Assembly (NCBI RefSeq): GCF_021390935.1
Contig: NZ_JAJPUI010000001.1
Span: 124,001 to 188,000, forward strand
Source: Streptomyces sp. CC228A
GTDB taxonomy: Bacteria > Actinomycetota > Actinomycetes > Streptomycetales > Streptomycetaceae
DNA length: 64,000 nucleotides
Reading direction: 5' to 3'
This document shows positions 1 to 9,767 of the stretch, piece by piece. Below the pieces are notes generated by a model that worked only from the letters and a program-made list of their open reading frames with translations, did no database searches and was not told the origin of the DNA. Both the position numbers and the translations under genes were made by a program. Each line of letters begins with the position of its first letter. Positions within the stretch are counted from its first letter, which is position 1.

Positions 1-1
1 C

Positions 2-208
2 GGCCTGCTGCGGGGCCGCGGCAGCAGGCCGGTGTGGCTCGCCGGGCCCCTGCTGGCCGCCGCGGCGATGGCGGCGAGCGACCTCCCGGCCACCGCCCTC
101 GGGGTCACCGACCCCCGGGAGTGGAGCAGTACGGCGTGGCTGTCCGACGTCGTGCCGCACCTGGCCTACGGGTTCACCACCGCCTCCGTCTACGAGGCCC
201 TCCGGTAG
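2..208 (+). CDS. C-terminal end of a small membrane protein (partial)
   Basis: Only the last 68 codons are in the window; the frame is open from base 2 and stops with TAG at 206-208. The visible part has a hydrophobic Leu/Ala-rich segment (about residues 12-26 of the fragment), then a polar loop with DPREW, then a second apolar segment around VVPHLAYGFTTASVY. This looks like the last helices of a small integral membrane protein. I do not recognise the family and assign no function. It converges on the PucR-type regulator gene; the space between them holds two hairpins. Confidence 0.6.
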   Translation, partial: GLLRGRGSRPVWLAGPLLAAAAMAASDLPATALGVTDPREWSSTAWLSDVVPHLAYGFTTASVYEALR

Positions 209-214
209 CCGCGC

Positions 215-254
215 ACCCGCCGTGCGGGTTGTCCGCCGGCCGCGCCGGCGGGAC
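215..254. terminator. Tandem hairpins between convergent genes
   Basis: Two adjacent inverted repeats lie just after the stop at 208. The first is ACCCGC (215-220), loop CGT, GCGGGT (224-229). The second is GTCCGCCGGC (231-240), loop CGC, and a matching arm with one bulged G (244-254). There is no T run, as is usual for actinobacterial terminators. The position between convergent genes supports a terminator role. Confidence 0.5.
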
Positions 255-444
255 GGCGCCCGTGGCGCCCGCGCGGCGGGCGGGACGGGTCGGGCTCCGG
301 GGCCATCCGCACCCGAGGGTGCCTGACCCGGTACGGTCCGCGGCCCTCCGGGCGGGCGGACGAGCGGACGGGCGAGCGGACGGGCGGGCGGGCCGAGGGC
401 CGGCGACCGGTCCGCGGCACGGTTTGCGGCGCCCCGGACCGCGT

Positions 445-2396
445 TCAGCGCGAGGACCCCCGCTGCCCCAGGGCCGGGGCCAGCGTGTGGAGACGCAGGG
501 CGAGCTGGATCTCCAGTGCGCGGTCGGGGGACTGCCAGTCCTCGCCCAGCAGATGGGCCACGCGTTCGAGGCGCTGCGCCACCGTGTTGACGTGGACGTG
601 CAGCAGGTCCTTCGTGCGGGCCGGGCTCATGCCGCTGTCGAAGTACGCCTGGAGGGTGCGGACCAGGTCGGTGCCGCGGCGGCGGTCGTAGGCCGCGACC
701 CGGCCGATCGTCCGCTCGACGAAGCCGTCGATGTCGCGGGTGTCGGCCAGCAGCAGTCCGAGGAAGCCCAGGTCGGCGGCGGCCGCGCCCTCCCCCGTGC
801 GGCCCAGCAGGGTGAGGGCGTCCACGCAGCGGCGCGCCTCCGCGTACGCGCCGGCTATCGCGCCCGGGTGGTCCGCGGGGGCGCCGACGGGGACGAGCCG
901 CCCACGGTGACCGGCTCGTGGAGGGCGCCGCCCAGGTGGCGGGCCGTCATGCGGGCCAGGTCGGCGGGGGTGTCGCCCGGGGTCAGCGGAAGGAGCAGGA
1001 CCGTACCGCCGTCGCGGGCCGAGGCGAGGCCCTTCCTCGTGGCGGCCAGGTGGGTCGCGGCGGACCACAGGCGCTGCCGGTCGGCGCCGGTGCCGTCCTT
1101 GGCGGGCGTCCCGCCGCGGTCCTGGGGCGCTGCGGTCCGCCGGCCGAGCCGGGCCGCGAGGACGACCTGCGGGGCGTCGAAGTCCGCGCGCAGGCGCGCG
1201 GCGCGTTCCCTGAGGAGTCTGCGGTCGCGGTCCGGCGCGTCGATCAGGTCGTCCAGCAGCTCGCCCCTGACGCGCTGCTCGGCCTCGCCCGCGGAGCGGT
1301 CCGCGAGCAGGAGCAGGGACGTCACCATCGCCGCGCGCTCCAGGGTGCGCCGGTCGACCGGGTCGAGCTCCGCGTCGCCGTGCAGGACGAGCGCGCCGAA
1401 CACCTCCCCGCCCGCCGACACGGCCGCCACCCAGGCGTCGCCGTCGCGGACGGCCCTGCCGTCGGCCGCCCCGGCGGGCGGCACGGCGTCGGTGAACGCG
1501 ACGGCGCCCCTGAGGACGTGCGACACCGCGGTCGTGACGTCCTCCACGCCGCCGCCGCGCAGCACCAGTTCGGTGAGCCGGTCGTGGACCTCCGAGGCGC
1601 GTTCGATCACCGCGCTGCGGTCCCGGATGATGGCGTTGGCCCGTTCCAGTTCGGTCAGCGCGGTACGGGTCTCCGCCAGGAGGTTGGCCGTGTCGAGCGC
1701 GACCGCCGCGTGCGCCGCGAACGAGCCGAGCAGGGCGACCTGCTCCCGCTCGAAGACCCGCGCCCTGCGGTCCGCCGCGAAGAGCACGCCGATGACCTGG
1801 CTGCCGAGGGTGAGCGGCACGCCGAGGATGGCGACCAGTCCCTCGTCCCGTACGCCCGCGTCGATGGAGCGGGTGTGCCGGAACCGCTCGTCGTCGAAGT
1901 AGCTGTCCGTCACGTACGGCCGGGCTGTCTGGGCGACGAGTCCGCCGAGCCCCTCCCCCATGCCGAGGCGCAGCTGCTGGAAGCGCGCGGAGACGGACCC
2001 CTCGGTCACCCGCATGTACGTGTCGCCGCGCACCGGGTCGTTCAGGCTCAGGTAGGCGACCTCGGTGCGGAGCAGGGAGCGGGCGCGCTGCACGATGGCG
2101 CGCAGCACCGCGTCCAGGTCGCGCAGGCCCGCCAGGTCGTGGGCCGTTTCGAACAGCGCCGACAGCTCGGCCTCGCGGCGCCGTCTGCCCTCCAGTTCCG
2201 CCCGCACCCGCAGGGCGAGCCGCTTGGCCTGTTCGAGGTCCGCGAGCACTCCGGGTGCCGCCCCGCCGGCGCGGGCGCGGGCCACGGGCCGGTCGTACGC
2301 CTCCACGGCCGCGCCCTGTGCCAGCAGGTCGAGGTAGGAGGCGTACGGGGGTGCGGTGGCCGCGTCGGCCGTCTCGGGTTCTTCGGGCATGGCCAC
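445..2396 (-). pseudogene. PucR/CdaR-type GAF-domain transcriptional regulator (frame broken)
   Basis: Cytoplasmic one-component regulator. An N-terminal segment is followed by a GAF sensor domain (about residues 75-235; MGEGLGGLVAQ and FAAHAAVALDTANLL are typical), a CdaR-like middle region, and a C-terminal PucR-type helix-turn-helix (motif HVHVNTVAQRLERV). The first 500 codons read from the GTG at 2396 (an ATG lies at 2390). Near 893-899 the frame must lose one base to continue into VPVGAPADHPG and the intact HTH that ends at 445. Without that change the protein stops at 855 and has no DNA-binding domain. The break sits where codons GGC-TCG-TCC suggest one missing base, as in many other genes here. 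The effector is unknown. Divergent or neighbouring targets are not evident. Confidence 0.8.
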
Positions 2397-2612
2397 AGGG
2401 ATACCGGCCCGGCCCGCTGTCTGACCAGGCCCGGGGGCGATCCGGCACGGACCCGCCGGGCCGGCGGCGGGCGGCGGCCGTCCTCCGCGGCGAGTGCGGG
2501 CACGCGACCGGGACGGCGGGCCGCCGCCGCGGGGCCGTGCTCCGGTGCCGGACGCGGCCTCCGGTGCCGGACGCGGCCTCCAGGGCGTACGCGTGCCGCA
2601 CGCCCCGGTGCG

Positions 2613-3095
2613 TCAGAGGGCGGGCGGGGCGGCGAACCAGGTGGGCTCGCCGGCGCGGGCCTGCTTGATCCTGAACAGGTCGAGGTCGGACAGCGGCGGA
2701 AGGGCGTCGGCCGCGAACCAGCCCACGGCCGACGACTCGTCGTCGTTCACCCGGGCCCGCCCGCCCGTGGCCCGGCAGCGGAAGGTGATGTTCATGTACT
2801 GGCACCTGTCGCCGTTCGGGTAGACGACGGGCTCCGGTTCGGCCTCGACGAGCACCACGCGCTCCGCCTCGCACGCCACGGCGGTCTCCTCCAGAGCCTC
2901 CCGCACGGCCGCGGCGGCCGGCTGCTCCCCCGGCTCGGGGATGCCTCCGACGAGGGTCCACCGGCCGTCGTCGGACCGCTTCACCAGCAGGACCCGCTCG
3001 TCCGCGTCGAAGACGACGGCGGTGACCCCGGGCAGGAGGAGCAGGACGTCTCCCGCTTTGGCGCGAACTTCCTTGATGAAGTCAGGAGTTGCCAT
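2613..3095 (-). CDS. Nudix hydrolase
   Basis: A 160-residue single-domain Nudix protein expected to cleave a nucleoside diphosphate linked to another group, using divalent metal. The Nudix box is complete: GGIPEPGE, then seven residues, then REALEETAV, giving G-x5-E-x7-RE-x2-EE. VVFDADERVLLVKRSDDGRW before it is the usual first strands, with GRW marking the substrate loop. The start ATG at 3095 lies inside the last codons of the upstream lnt gene (14-base overlap on the same strand), so the two are probably translationally coupled. The substrate cannot be told from sequence. Confidence 0.9.
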   Translation of the reverse strand: MATPDFIKEVRAKAGDVLLLLPGVTAVVFDADERVLLVKRSDDGRWTLVGGIPEPGEQPAAAAVREALEETAVACEAERVVLVEAEPEPVVYPNGDRCQYMNITFRCRATGGRARVNDDESSAVGWFAADALPPLSDLDLFRIKQARAGEPTWFAAPPAL

Positions 3096-4947
3096 GCCGT
3101 CGACTGTAACCGGCGGACGCCGCCTCGGGATCGGGCGGCGCGGAGGGCCGGTCCGCCGCTCCTGACGCGGCCGGGGAGGCGGCTGCGGAGGAGCCGGTGG
3201 CGGGGGAGACAGCGGCCGAGTGCCCGTCGGCCGACTGGACGCAGGCGGTGGCGGTGGCGGTGGCGGTGGCGGAACTGGTCCCGTCAGCGGGGGCTGTCGC
3301 GGCGCCGGAACGGGTCCCGTCAGCGGGGGCGGTGGCGGGGCCGCGCCGGGCGCGCACCCCGGCCGCCGCGGCCCACGCCAGGCCGCCGAGCGCGAGCGCC
3401 GCCAGTGCGGCCTCCGGCAGCACGCCCATGCGGGTGGCGGGGGTGAGGGAGGAGCGCAGCGGCACCTCGGCGACGAGCGCGTCGGGGGTGAACAGCTCCG
3501 TCCGCTGCGCGATCCGGCCGTCCGGGAGGATGATCGCGCTCACCCCGCTGGTGACCGGGACCACGACCGTACGGCTGTGCTCGACGGCCCGCACACGGTC
3601 CATGGCGAGCTGCTGGTAGGTCATCTCGCTGCGGCCGAAGGTGGCGTTGTTGCTGGGCACGGCGATGAGCCGGGCCCCGTGGACGACCGTGTCGCGGACC
3701 GCCCAGTCGAAGGCGGCCTCGTAGCAGGTGGCGAGTCCGACGCGGGTCCCCGCCAGGTCGAACACGCCGACTTCGCTGCCGGGTCCGAAGTCGCGGCTCA
3801 CTCGGTCGACGTCCTTGTTGAAGATCCGTACGAGGGACCGCAGCGGGATGTACTCGCCGAAGGGCTGGACGTGCCGCTTGTCGTACGTGGCGACGGGGCC
3901 GCGCCCCGGCTCCCACTGCACCAGGGTGTTGCGCAGGTGCCCGGTCTCGGGGGTGAGGACGGCGCCGACGACGGTGGGCACGCCGACGGCCCGCACGGCG
4001 CGGTCGATGACCTCGCGGGCGTCGGGGTTGCGGTAGGGGTCGAGGTCGGAGGAGTTCTCCGGCCACAGCACGAAGTCGGGCTTCTCGACCCTGCCCGCCC
4101 GGACGTCCGCGGCGAGCTGCTCGGTGCGCCGCGCGTGGTTGTCGAGGACCGCGCGGCGCTGCGCGTTGAAGTCCAGGCCCAGCCGGGGCACGTTGCCCTG
4201 CACGGCGGCCACCGTCGCCGTGCCGTCCTGCGCCGCGGTGGACACCAGGGGGCGGGCGGCGAAGGCGCCGAGGAGGGGCGTCAGGACGCAGAACGCGGCG
4301 ACCGCGGCCCGGCCGCGGAGCCGTGTGCCGGAGGGCTCCGCTCCGTGCGCGCGGCGGGCCCGTACGACCCGGAGCGCCTCGTACAGGCCGAAGCCGCTCA
4401 GGGCGACGGCGAAGCCCAGCACGGGCGTGCCGCCGACGGCGGCCAGCGGCAGGAACACGCCGTCGGCCTGCCCGAAGGCGAGCTTGCCCCAGGGGAACCC
4501 GCCGAAGGGGACCCGGGCGCGCGCCGCCTCCCCGAGGACCCACACGGCGGCGGCGAACAGCGGCCATGCGGGGAGCCGGGTCACGGCGGCGATCCCGAGG
4601 CCCGCGGCGGCGACGAACAGGGACTCGGCGGCGACCAGTGCCAGCCACGGCCCCGGCCCCACCTCCTCCCCGGTCCACACCAGCAGCGGCAGCAGGAACC
4701 CGAGGCCCGCGAGCAGGCCGAGGCCGAAGCCGGCGCGCAGACGGCGGCCGTGCAGCGTCCAGCCGAGCAGGGCGAAGGCGGGAAGCGCGAGCCACCACAG
4801 GGGCCGGGGCGGGAAGCTGAGGTACAGCACGGCGCCGGACAGGGCCGCTGCCGCCGGGCGTACGAGCCCGCGCAGCAGCCGTCGCGCTCGTGCCTCCTCA
4901 CGGGCGGGGGGCTCGGGCACGGCGTCGGGGGTGGCTGTGGCACTCAC
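3082..4947 (-). CDS. lnt: Apolipoprotein N-acyltransferase
   Basis: Polytopic membrane enzyme that adds the third acyl chain to the N-terminal cysteine of lipoproteins. About six N-terminal hydrophobic segments (residues 25-215) precede a carbon-nitrogen hydrolase (nitrilase) domain. The catalytic Glu-Lys-Cys triad is visible in LWPENSSD, YDKRHVQPFGEY and ATCYEAAFD; the Glu after the Lys and the YE after the Cys, essential in E. coli Lnt, are also kept. A last hydrophobic segment (VLPEAALAALALGGLAWA) is followed by a long Ala/Thr/Ser/Pro tail with TATATATA. Start chosen at GTG 4947 (VSATATP); no good ribosome binding site is seen. Overlaps the Nudix gene. Streptomycetes often carry two Lnt paralogues, so this may be one of a pair. 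Confidence 0.92.
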   Translation of the reverse strand: MSATATPDAVPEPPAREEARARRLLRGLVRPAAAALSGAVLYLSFPPRPLWWLALPAFALLGWTLHGRRLRAGFGLGLLAGLGFLLPLLVWTGEEVGPGPWLALVAAESLFVAAAGLGIAAVTRLPAWPLFAAAVWVLGEAARARVPFGGFPWGKLAFGQADGVFLPLAAVGGTPVLGFAVALSGFGLYEALRVVRARRAHGAEPSGTRLRGRAAVAAFCVLTPLLGAFAARPLVSTAAQDGTATVAAVQGNVPRLGLDFNAQRRAVLDNHARRTEQLAADVRAGRVEKPDFVLWPENSSDLDPYRNPDAREVIDRAVRAVGVPTVVGAVLTPETGHLRNTLVQWEPGRGPVATYDKRHVQPFGEYIPLRSLVRIFNKDVDRVSRDFGPGSEVGVFDLAGTRVGLATCYEAAFDWAVRDTVVHGARLIAVPSNNATFGRSEMTYQQLAMDRVRAVEHSRTVVVPVTSGVSAIILPDGRIAQRTELFTPDALVAEVPLRSSLTPATRMGVLPEAALAALALGGLAWAAAAGVRARRGPATAPADGTRSGAATAPADGTSSATATATATACVQSADGHSAAVSPATGSSAAASPAASGAADRPSAPPDPEAASAGYSRRHGNS

Positions 4948-5249
4948 GTGGCGGAGTCTACGGCGCGCCGCTGTGCGGAGCGCGGCCGAACGGGTGGGGT
5001 CGGCGCCGTCGCGGCCGGGACCGGCCGCGGCGGGCACCGCGTGGCGCCCACCGCCCGGGGCACCGCCCCGGGCCGATGCGGCGGGCGACGGGCGACGGGC
5101 GGCGGGCGGCGGGCGGCGGCGGGAACGCGGCGTCCCGCCCCTGCGGCTGTCCGCCGGGCGTCCCGCGGCTGCCTCATGCTGGGGAGAGTGCCCAGCGGCC
5201 GCGTCCTGCGGCGTGCGCCGGGAAGCGACCGGGTGAGGCCCCGCGGGGG
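4948..5249. other. Gene-free stretch with G-rich simple repeat
   Basis: About 300 bases between the lnt start and the end of the racemase gene, both on the minus strand. At about 5092-5121 there is a degenerate run of GGGCGGC/GGGCGAC units. I see no convincing gene, promoter or RNA here beyond presumed lnt promoter sequence. Confidence 0.4.
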
Positions 5250-6026
5250 TCAGGCGACGGGGGCGGCCTGGCGCAGGGCGCGGCCCTCCGGGTAGGTCAG
5301 CGCGGCCGGCGGCAGCTCCGCGGGGCGGCCGCTGAGCAGCACGGTCAGCGCTCCGGTCCCGGGTGCCCGGGTGGCGGTGACGCGGCGCAGCGCCTGCGCC
5401 GCGACGGCGGGTGCGGAGCCGAGGAGGCCGACCTCGCGGCCGGTACGCGCGCGCAGGACCCGGCCGATGGCTTCGGCGACCAGTTCGTAGTGGGTGCAGC
5501 CGAGGACGACGGACTCGACCGCGGCCGGGGTGAGGGCGGCGGCCGCCTCGACGGCCGCGGCCACGGCCGCGGAGTCGGCGTGCTGGACGGCTTCGGCGAG
5601 CCCCGGGCACGGCACCTCGGCGACGTCGACGCCGGCCCCGAACTCGGCGATCAGCCGCCGCTGGTAGGGGCTGCCGGTGGTGGCGGGGGTGGCCCAGATG
5701 GCGACGGGCCCGCCCGCCGCGGCGGCCGGCTTGATGGCGGGCACGGTGCCGATGACGGGGATCCGGGGCTCCAGTTCGGCCCGCAGGGTCGGCAGGGCGT
5801 GGACCGAGGCGGTGTTGCAGGCCACGACGAGCGCGTCGGGGGCGTGGGCGGCGGCCGCGCGGGCCACGGTGAGGGCGCGCGCGGTGAGGTCCTCCGGTGT
5901 GCGGGGGCCCCAGGGCATGCCGTCCGGGTCCGAGGAGAGCACGAGATCGGCGTCCGGTCGCAGCCGGCGCACGGCGGCGGCCGCCGGAAGCAGGCCGATC
6001 CCGGAGTCCATCAGTGCGATCTTCAC
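5250..6026 (-). CDS. Aspartate/glutamate racemase family protein (MurI-like)
   Basis: A 258-residue cytoplasmic protein of the Asp/Glu racemase superfamily. It starts MKIALMDSGIGLL, matching the FDSGVGGL signature of MurI with changes. The two catalytic cysteines are in VACNTAS and LGCTHYEL. Glutamate racemases make D-glutamate for peptidoglycan. The altered first motif and short length suggest a paralogue rather than the housekeeping MurI, so the substrate is uncertain. It is divergent from the HpnB-like glycosyltransferase, with about 58 bases between the starts. Confidence 0.85.
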   Translation of the reverse strand: MKIALMDSGIGLLPAAAAVRRLRPDADLVLSSDPDGMPWGPRTPEDLTARALTVARAAAAHAPDALVVACNTASVHALPTLRAELEPRIPVIGTVPAIKPAAAAGGPVAIWATPATTGSPYQRRLIAEFGAGVDVAEVPCPGLAEAVQHADSAAVAAAVEAAAALTPAAVESVVLGCTHYELVAEAIGRVLRARTGREVGLLGSAPAVAAQALRRVTATRAPGTGALTVLLSGRPAELPPAALTYPEGRALRQAAPVA

Positions 6027-6084
6027 CCGGTCACCCTAGCCGACGCCCCTTCGACGTGCCGCGATGTGGGGCAGACTGCGACGA

Positions 6085-7341
6085 ATGACCGTTCTTGCAT
6101 GGATTGCCCTGGTTTCCTGTGCCGCTTGGGGGTGGCTTCTCGTGTGCCGGGGCTTCTTCTGGCGGACCGACCAGCGGCTGCCCGGCACCGGCGCGGCGGC
6201 GGAACCGGACCGGTGGCCGGACGTGACCGTGGTGGTGCCGGCGCGGGACGAGGCGGAGGTGCTGCCGCTGAGCCTGCCGTCGCTGCTCGCCCAGGACTAC
6301 CCGGGCCGGGCGGACGTGGTGCTGGTGGACGACGGCAGCACGGACGGCACGGGGAGCACGGCCCGGGCGCTCGCGGAGCGGCAGGGCCCCGGGGCGCTGC
6401 CGCTGACCGTGGTGTCGCCGGGGCCGCCCGAGGCGGGCTGGACGGGCAAGCTGTGGGCCGTACGGCACGGGATCGCGGTGGCGCGCGGTGGCGGTGCGGC
6501 GGCGCAGGCCCCCGCGGGCGGGCGGCGGCCCCCGCTGCCCGCAGGTGTGCGCGAGCGGGGCGGCCCGGCGGAGTTCCTGCTGCTGACGGACGCCGACATC
6601 GCGCACGCACCGGACAGCCTGCGGCGCCTGGTCGCGGCGGCCGTGGCGCACGACCTGGACCTGGTGTCGCAGATGGCGCGGCTGCGGGTGGCGAACGCCT
6701 GGGAGCGGCTGGTCGTGCCGGCCTTCGTCTACTTCTTCGGCCAGCTCTACCCGTTCCGGTGGGTGAACCGGCCCGGGGTCGCACCGCGGCCGCGGCGGGC
6801 GGCTGCGTCCTGCTGCGGGCGGAGGCGGCCCGGCGGGCGGGGGTTCCGGACGCGATCCGGGGTGCGGTGATCGACGACGTGGCGCTGGCCGGGGCCGTGC
6901 GGCGGCACGGGGGCGGATCTGGCTGGGCCTCGCCGAGCGGGTGGACAGCGTCCGGCCGTACCCGCGGCTCGCGGACCTGTGGGACATGGTGGCGCGCAGC
7001 GCGTACGCGCAGTTGCGGCACAGCGTGCTGCTGCTGGCTGCCGCGGTGGCCGGGATCGCGTGCGTCTACCTCGCGCCGCCGCTCTGCCTGGCGGCGGGCC
7101 CGCCGGCGGCGACCGGGTGGCGGCGTGGGCGGGCGGCGCGGCCTGGGCGGTGATGGCGGGCACGTACGTGCCGATGCTCCGTCACTACCGGCAGCCGCTC
7201 TGGTCGGCGGTGCTGCTTCCCGTGACGGCGCTGCTGTACCTGTGCATGACGGTGGACTCGGCGGTGCGCCACCACCGGGGGCGGGGCGCCGCCTGGAAGG
7301 GCCGGACGTATCCGCGTCCGCAGGCGGCGCCGGACAGCTGA
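6085..7341 (+). pseudogene. HpnB-like family 2 glycosyltransferase (three frame breaks)
   Basis: Membrane-associated GT-A glycosyltransferase. After an N-terminal membrane segment (residues 3-22) come VTVVVPARDEAEVLP and VLVDDGSTDGT (nucleotide-sugar site), LLTDADIAHAP, FVYFFGQLYPFRWVN, AAAAGGCVLLR, AVIDDVALA and RPYPRLADLWDMVARSAY, then C-terminal membrane segments. This order of motifs is what I know from the hopanoid-associated HpnB family. The frame changes at 6775-6778, 6909-6913 and 7097-7101, each time as if one G or C were lost, and the third change restores the starting frame up to TGA at 7341. This strongly suggests sequence errors in an intact gene. No other hopanoid genes are in the window, so the acceptor is unknown. 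ATG at 6064 is an alternative start. Confidence 0.8.
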
Positions 7342-7352
7342 GCGGGCGCCGC

Positions 7353-8850
7353 TCACTTCCTCCCGGGGGTCCAGTCCATGCCCCAGCCGTAGGCGCGGTC
7401 GACCGTGCGCTGGGGGCTGACGCCGCGCTCCGGTACGAGGTAGCGGGCCTCGCGACGGACGACGAGGTCGCCTCCCCGGCCGGTGATCAGCGCGAGGGCG
7501 CAGACGGGGGAGGGCACGGTGCACTCGTCGAGGGAGAACGCGACGGGCGCGCCGTGCTGCGGGGTGAGGGTGACGGTGGCGTGCAGGTCGGCGAAGCTGC
7601 GGGCGCCCTCGTAGATGGTGACGAAGACGAGGATGCGGCGGAACCGCTGCCGGTGGTCGAGGTTGACGGTGAGGTTCTCGCCGGTCTCGACGGCTCCGGT
7701 GCGGTCGTCGCCGTCGAGGTGGATGTACGGCGGGTGGTGGAGGGAGCCGAAGGCGTTGCCGAGGGCCTGGACGACGCCCTTGCGGCCGTCGGCCAGTTCG
7801 TAGAGGGCGCACAGGTCGAGGTCGAGGTCGGCGTGGTGGGCGACGGCCCGGCCGCGCTGGGTGCTCCAGCCGCGGAACTGCTTGCGCACGCCCCAGTTGA
7901 GGTTCACCCGCAGCGCGCCGGCGGTGCCGCCCTGCTTGGCGAGGGAGACGGTGGGGGCGTCCTCCGTCAGGGTGATCTTGGTCAGCCGCACGGGGGCGGG
8001 CTGCGGAGCGGGGCCGGACGGGGTCCGGCGCGGCGGTCGGACGGCGGCGGGCGGTGGCGCGGGCACCGGAGGGGTGCGGCGCGGCGGCCGGTCGGCGGCC
8101 GGGCGCAGCACGGTGTCCGGGGGCGGGACGGCGGCGGACTCCCCGCCCTGCGGGGCCGCCGGCCACAGCGGTGCGGCGGCAGGCGCGGGGGCGGCGGCCC
8201 CGTGCCCGCCGCCGGGGAGCGCGGCTGCGGGGACGGCCGCGGGGATGGCTGGGGGCGCCGGTGCGGAGACGGCTGCGGGGGCGCGGGGGTGCCGGGCTCG
8301 GCGCGGCCGCGGGCTGCGGGCGCTGCGGCTCGTCCACCGTGATGCCGAAGTCCGTCGCGAGGCCCTCCGGTCCGCCGGCGTACCCCTGCCCCACGGCGCG
8401 GAACTTCCAGGCGCCCTGGCGCCGGTAGAGCTCGCCCAGGACGTACGCGGTCTCCACGGTCGCGCCCTGGCTCTCGAAGCGCGCCACCTCGGTGCCGTCC
8501 GCCGCGTCGACCACCCGGACGTGCAGCCCGGGTACGCGGCCGAAGGTGCCGCCGTCGGCGGAGGCCGCGAGGACGATGCGCTCCACGGCCGGTTCCACCC
8601 GGGGCAGATGGACCGTGAGGGTGTCCGTCACGGCGCCGCCCGAGGTGCGTTTCCCGTCATGGCGCACGGAGCCCGAGGGGTGCGCGGCCTGGTGGTAAAA
8701 CACGAAGTCGGCGTCGGAGCGCACTTTTCCGGACACGAGCAGTAGCGCGGAGGCATCGACATCCGGCACCCCTTCACCGGAACGCCATCCCAATTCGATG
8801 CGAAGAGTCCGCGCCGGCACCGGAACATTGGCTCCCTTAAGCATGGACAT
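7353..8850 (-). pseudogene. Double TerD-domain protein (frame break in linker)
   Basis: Cytoplasmic calcium-binding-type TerD family protein with two domains. The first (MLKGANVPVPA...GYAGGPEGLATDFGI) has the usual KGANVPV start and YRRQGAWKFRAVGQGY. A Pro/Ala-rich linker follows. The second (VRLTKITLTEDAPTVSL...LNWGVRKQFRGW...AYGWGMDWTPGRK) ends at 7353. The frames join only if one base is removed (or two added) in the G run at 8277-8281 inside the linker, where the alternative frame reads a natural AAVSAPAPPAIPAAV linker. The start is taken at ATG 8850 (MSMLKG), with GGTGGGGGTGGG just upstream. TerD proteins are linked to stress and tellurite resistance; the exact role is unknown. It converges on the glycosyltransferase gene. 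Confidence 0.82.
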
Positions 8851-9085
8851 GCCCACCCCCACCGCCCGTCGGCCGCCGCCGGTTTATGTAGCGGCCACGT
8901 TAATCCGGGCGGCACGGCCCTGCCCGGCAGACCCGTGGGTAACCCCTCCCAAGCTCGGGTTTTACGCGATCATCACCCTCCGACGCGACCGATTTCCCCA
9001 TGTTCGGTCGCATTGGCGTTCCGCCGTCACAGGAAGCACGTCAAACAACCCGCTTATCGGCCTTCCACCCGACACATCGTGGGCT

Positions 9086-9100
9086 TAACTTAGGGCCATG
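9086..9100 (+). promoter_or_regulatory. Possible leaderless promoter of the DUF6643-like gene
   Basis: TAACTT at 9086-9091 resembles a -10 element and would place transcription start at about the A of the ATG at 9098. No ribosome binding site precedes the ATG. The -35 candidate TTCCAC (9063-9068, 17-base spacer) is weak. Confidence 0.35.
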
Positions 9101-9583
9101 ACCTCCCCCCGTGCCTCGTACGGCGGTGCGTACTACAACGCGCCGCCGTTCCCGGACACCCCGATCTACGACTCTCTGGTCGCAGAGCGGGGCACGCCTC
9201 AGATCGCCCCGATCCGAGTGCCCTCCGCGTACGACACCGGCAGCACCTACATGCCGGCCTTGCCCGCGGCCCTCCCCGCCCTCCCGGCGGCCCCCTCCCC
9301 CCAGCAGGCGCCCTCCTACGGCGGCGGATACGGCTACCCCCAGCCGGCGACGCCGTATCCCGCGCCGCTCCAGCACGCGGCGGGTCCGCACATCCCGCAG
9401 CAGTCCGCGCCGCCGCGCGGATACGGCTACCCGGGCCCCCAGCAGCAGCAGCCGCGGCCGATGGCCACCGGCTACGACGCGATGCGCCCGGTCGGCCCGC
9501 CGCGTCCGGCCGCCCCCGCTCCCATGGCCGCGGCGCCGTACGAGGACCCGTACCGGCGGCCTTACCAGAACGGCGGGTACTGA
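9098..9583 (+). CDS. Pro/Gly/Tyr-rich conserved protein (DUF6643-like)
   Basis: A 161-residue low-complexity protein. The N-terminal 45 residues are the distinctive part (DTPIYDSLVAERGTPQIAP, then PSAYDTG); the rest is Pro/Ala/Gln/Tyr-rich with GYGYP repeats, probably disordered. It has no signal peptide or membrane segment. The N-terminal pattern matches a conserved streptomycete family that I recall as DUF6643; function unknown. It starts at ATG 9098 without a clear ribosome binding site and may be leaderless. Confidence 0.8.
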   Translation: MTSPRASYGGAYYNAPPFPDTPIYDSLVAERGTPQIAPIRVPSAYDTGSTYMPALPAALPALPAAPSPQQAPSYGGGYGYPQPATPYPAPLQHAAGPHIPQQSAPPRGYGYPGPQQQQPRPMATGYDAMRPVGPPRPAAPAPMAAAPYEDPYRRPYQNGGY

Positions 9584-9767
9584 GCGGCCGCGCACGGCGG
9601 CACGCGTCCCACGGAGGGCGGCAGCACGGCGGCACCCCGCGAGGTGCCGCCGTCCGTACGCGCCGGACGCACGGACGAGCAGGCCCGACGGGGCGGGGCG
9701 GCCTGCTGCTGATCCCGTGTCAACCGCCCTCCGGTGACCGTCCGGGGGCTCCTGGCAGGATGAGGCC

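Noticed and set aside
4890..8342. Long plus-strand frame spanning the racemase, glycosyltransferase and TerD genes
   Set aside because: It is a shadow, except for a short piece around 6778-6910 that is the true middle of the glycosyltransferase.
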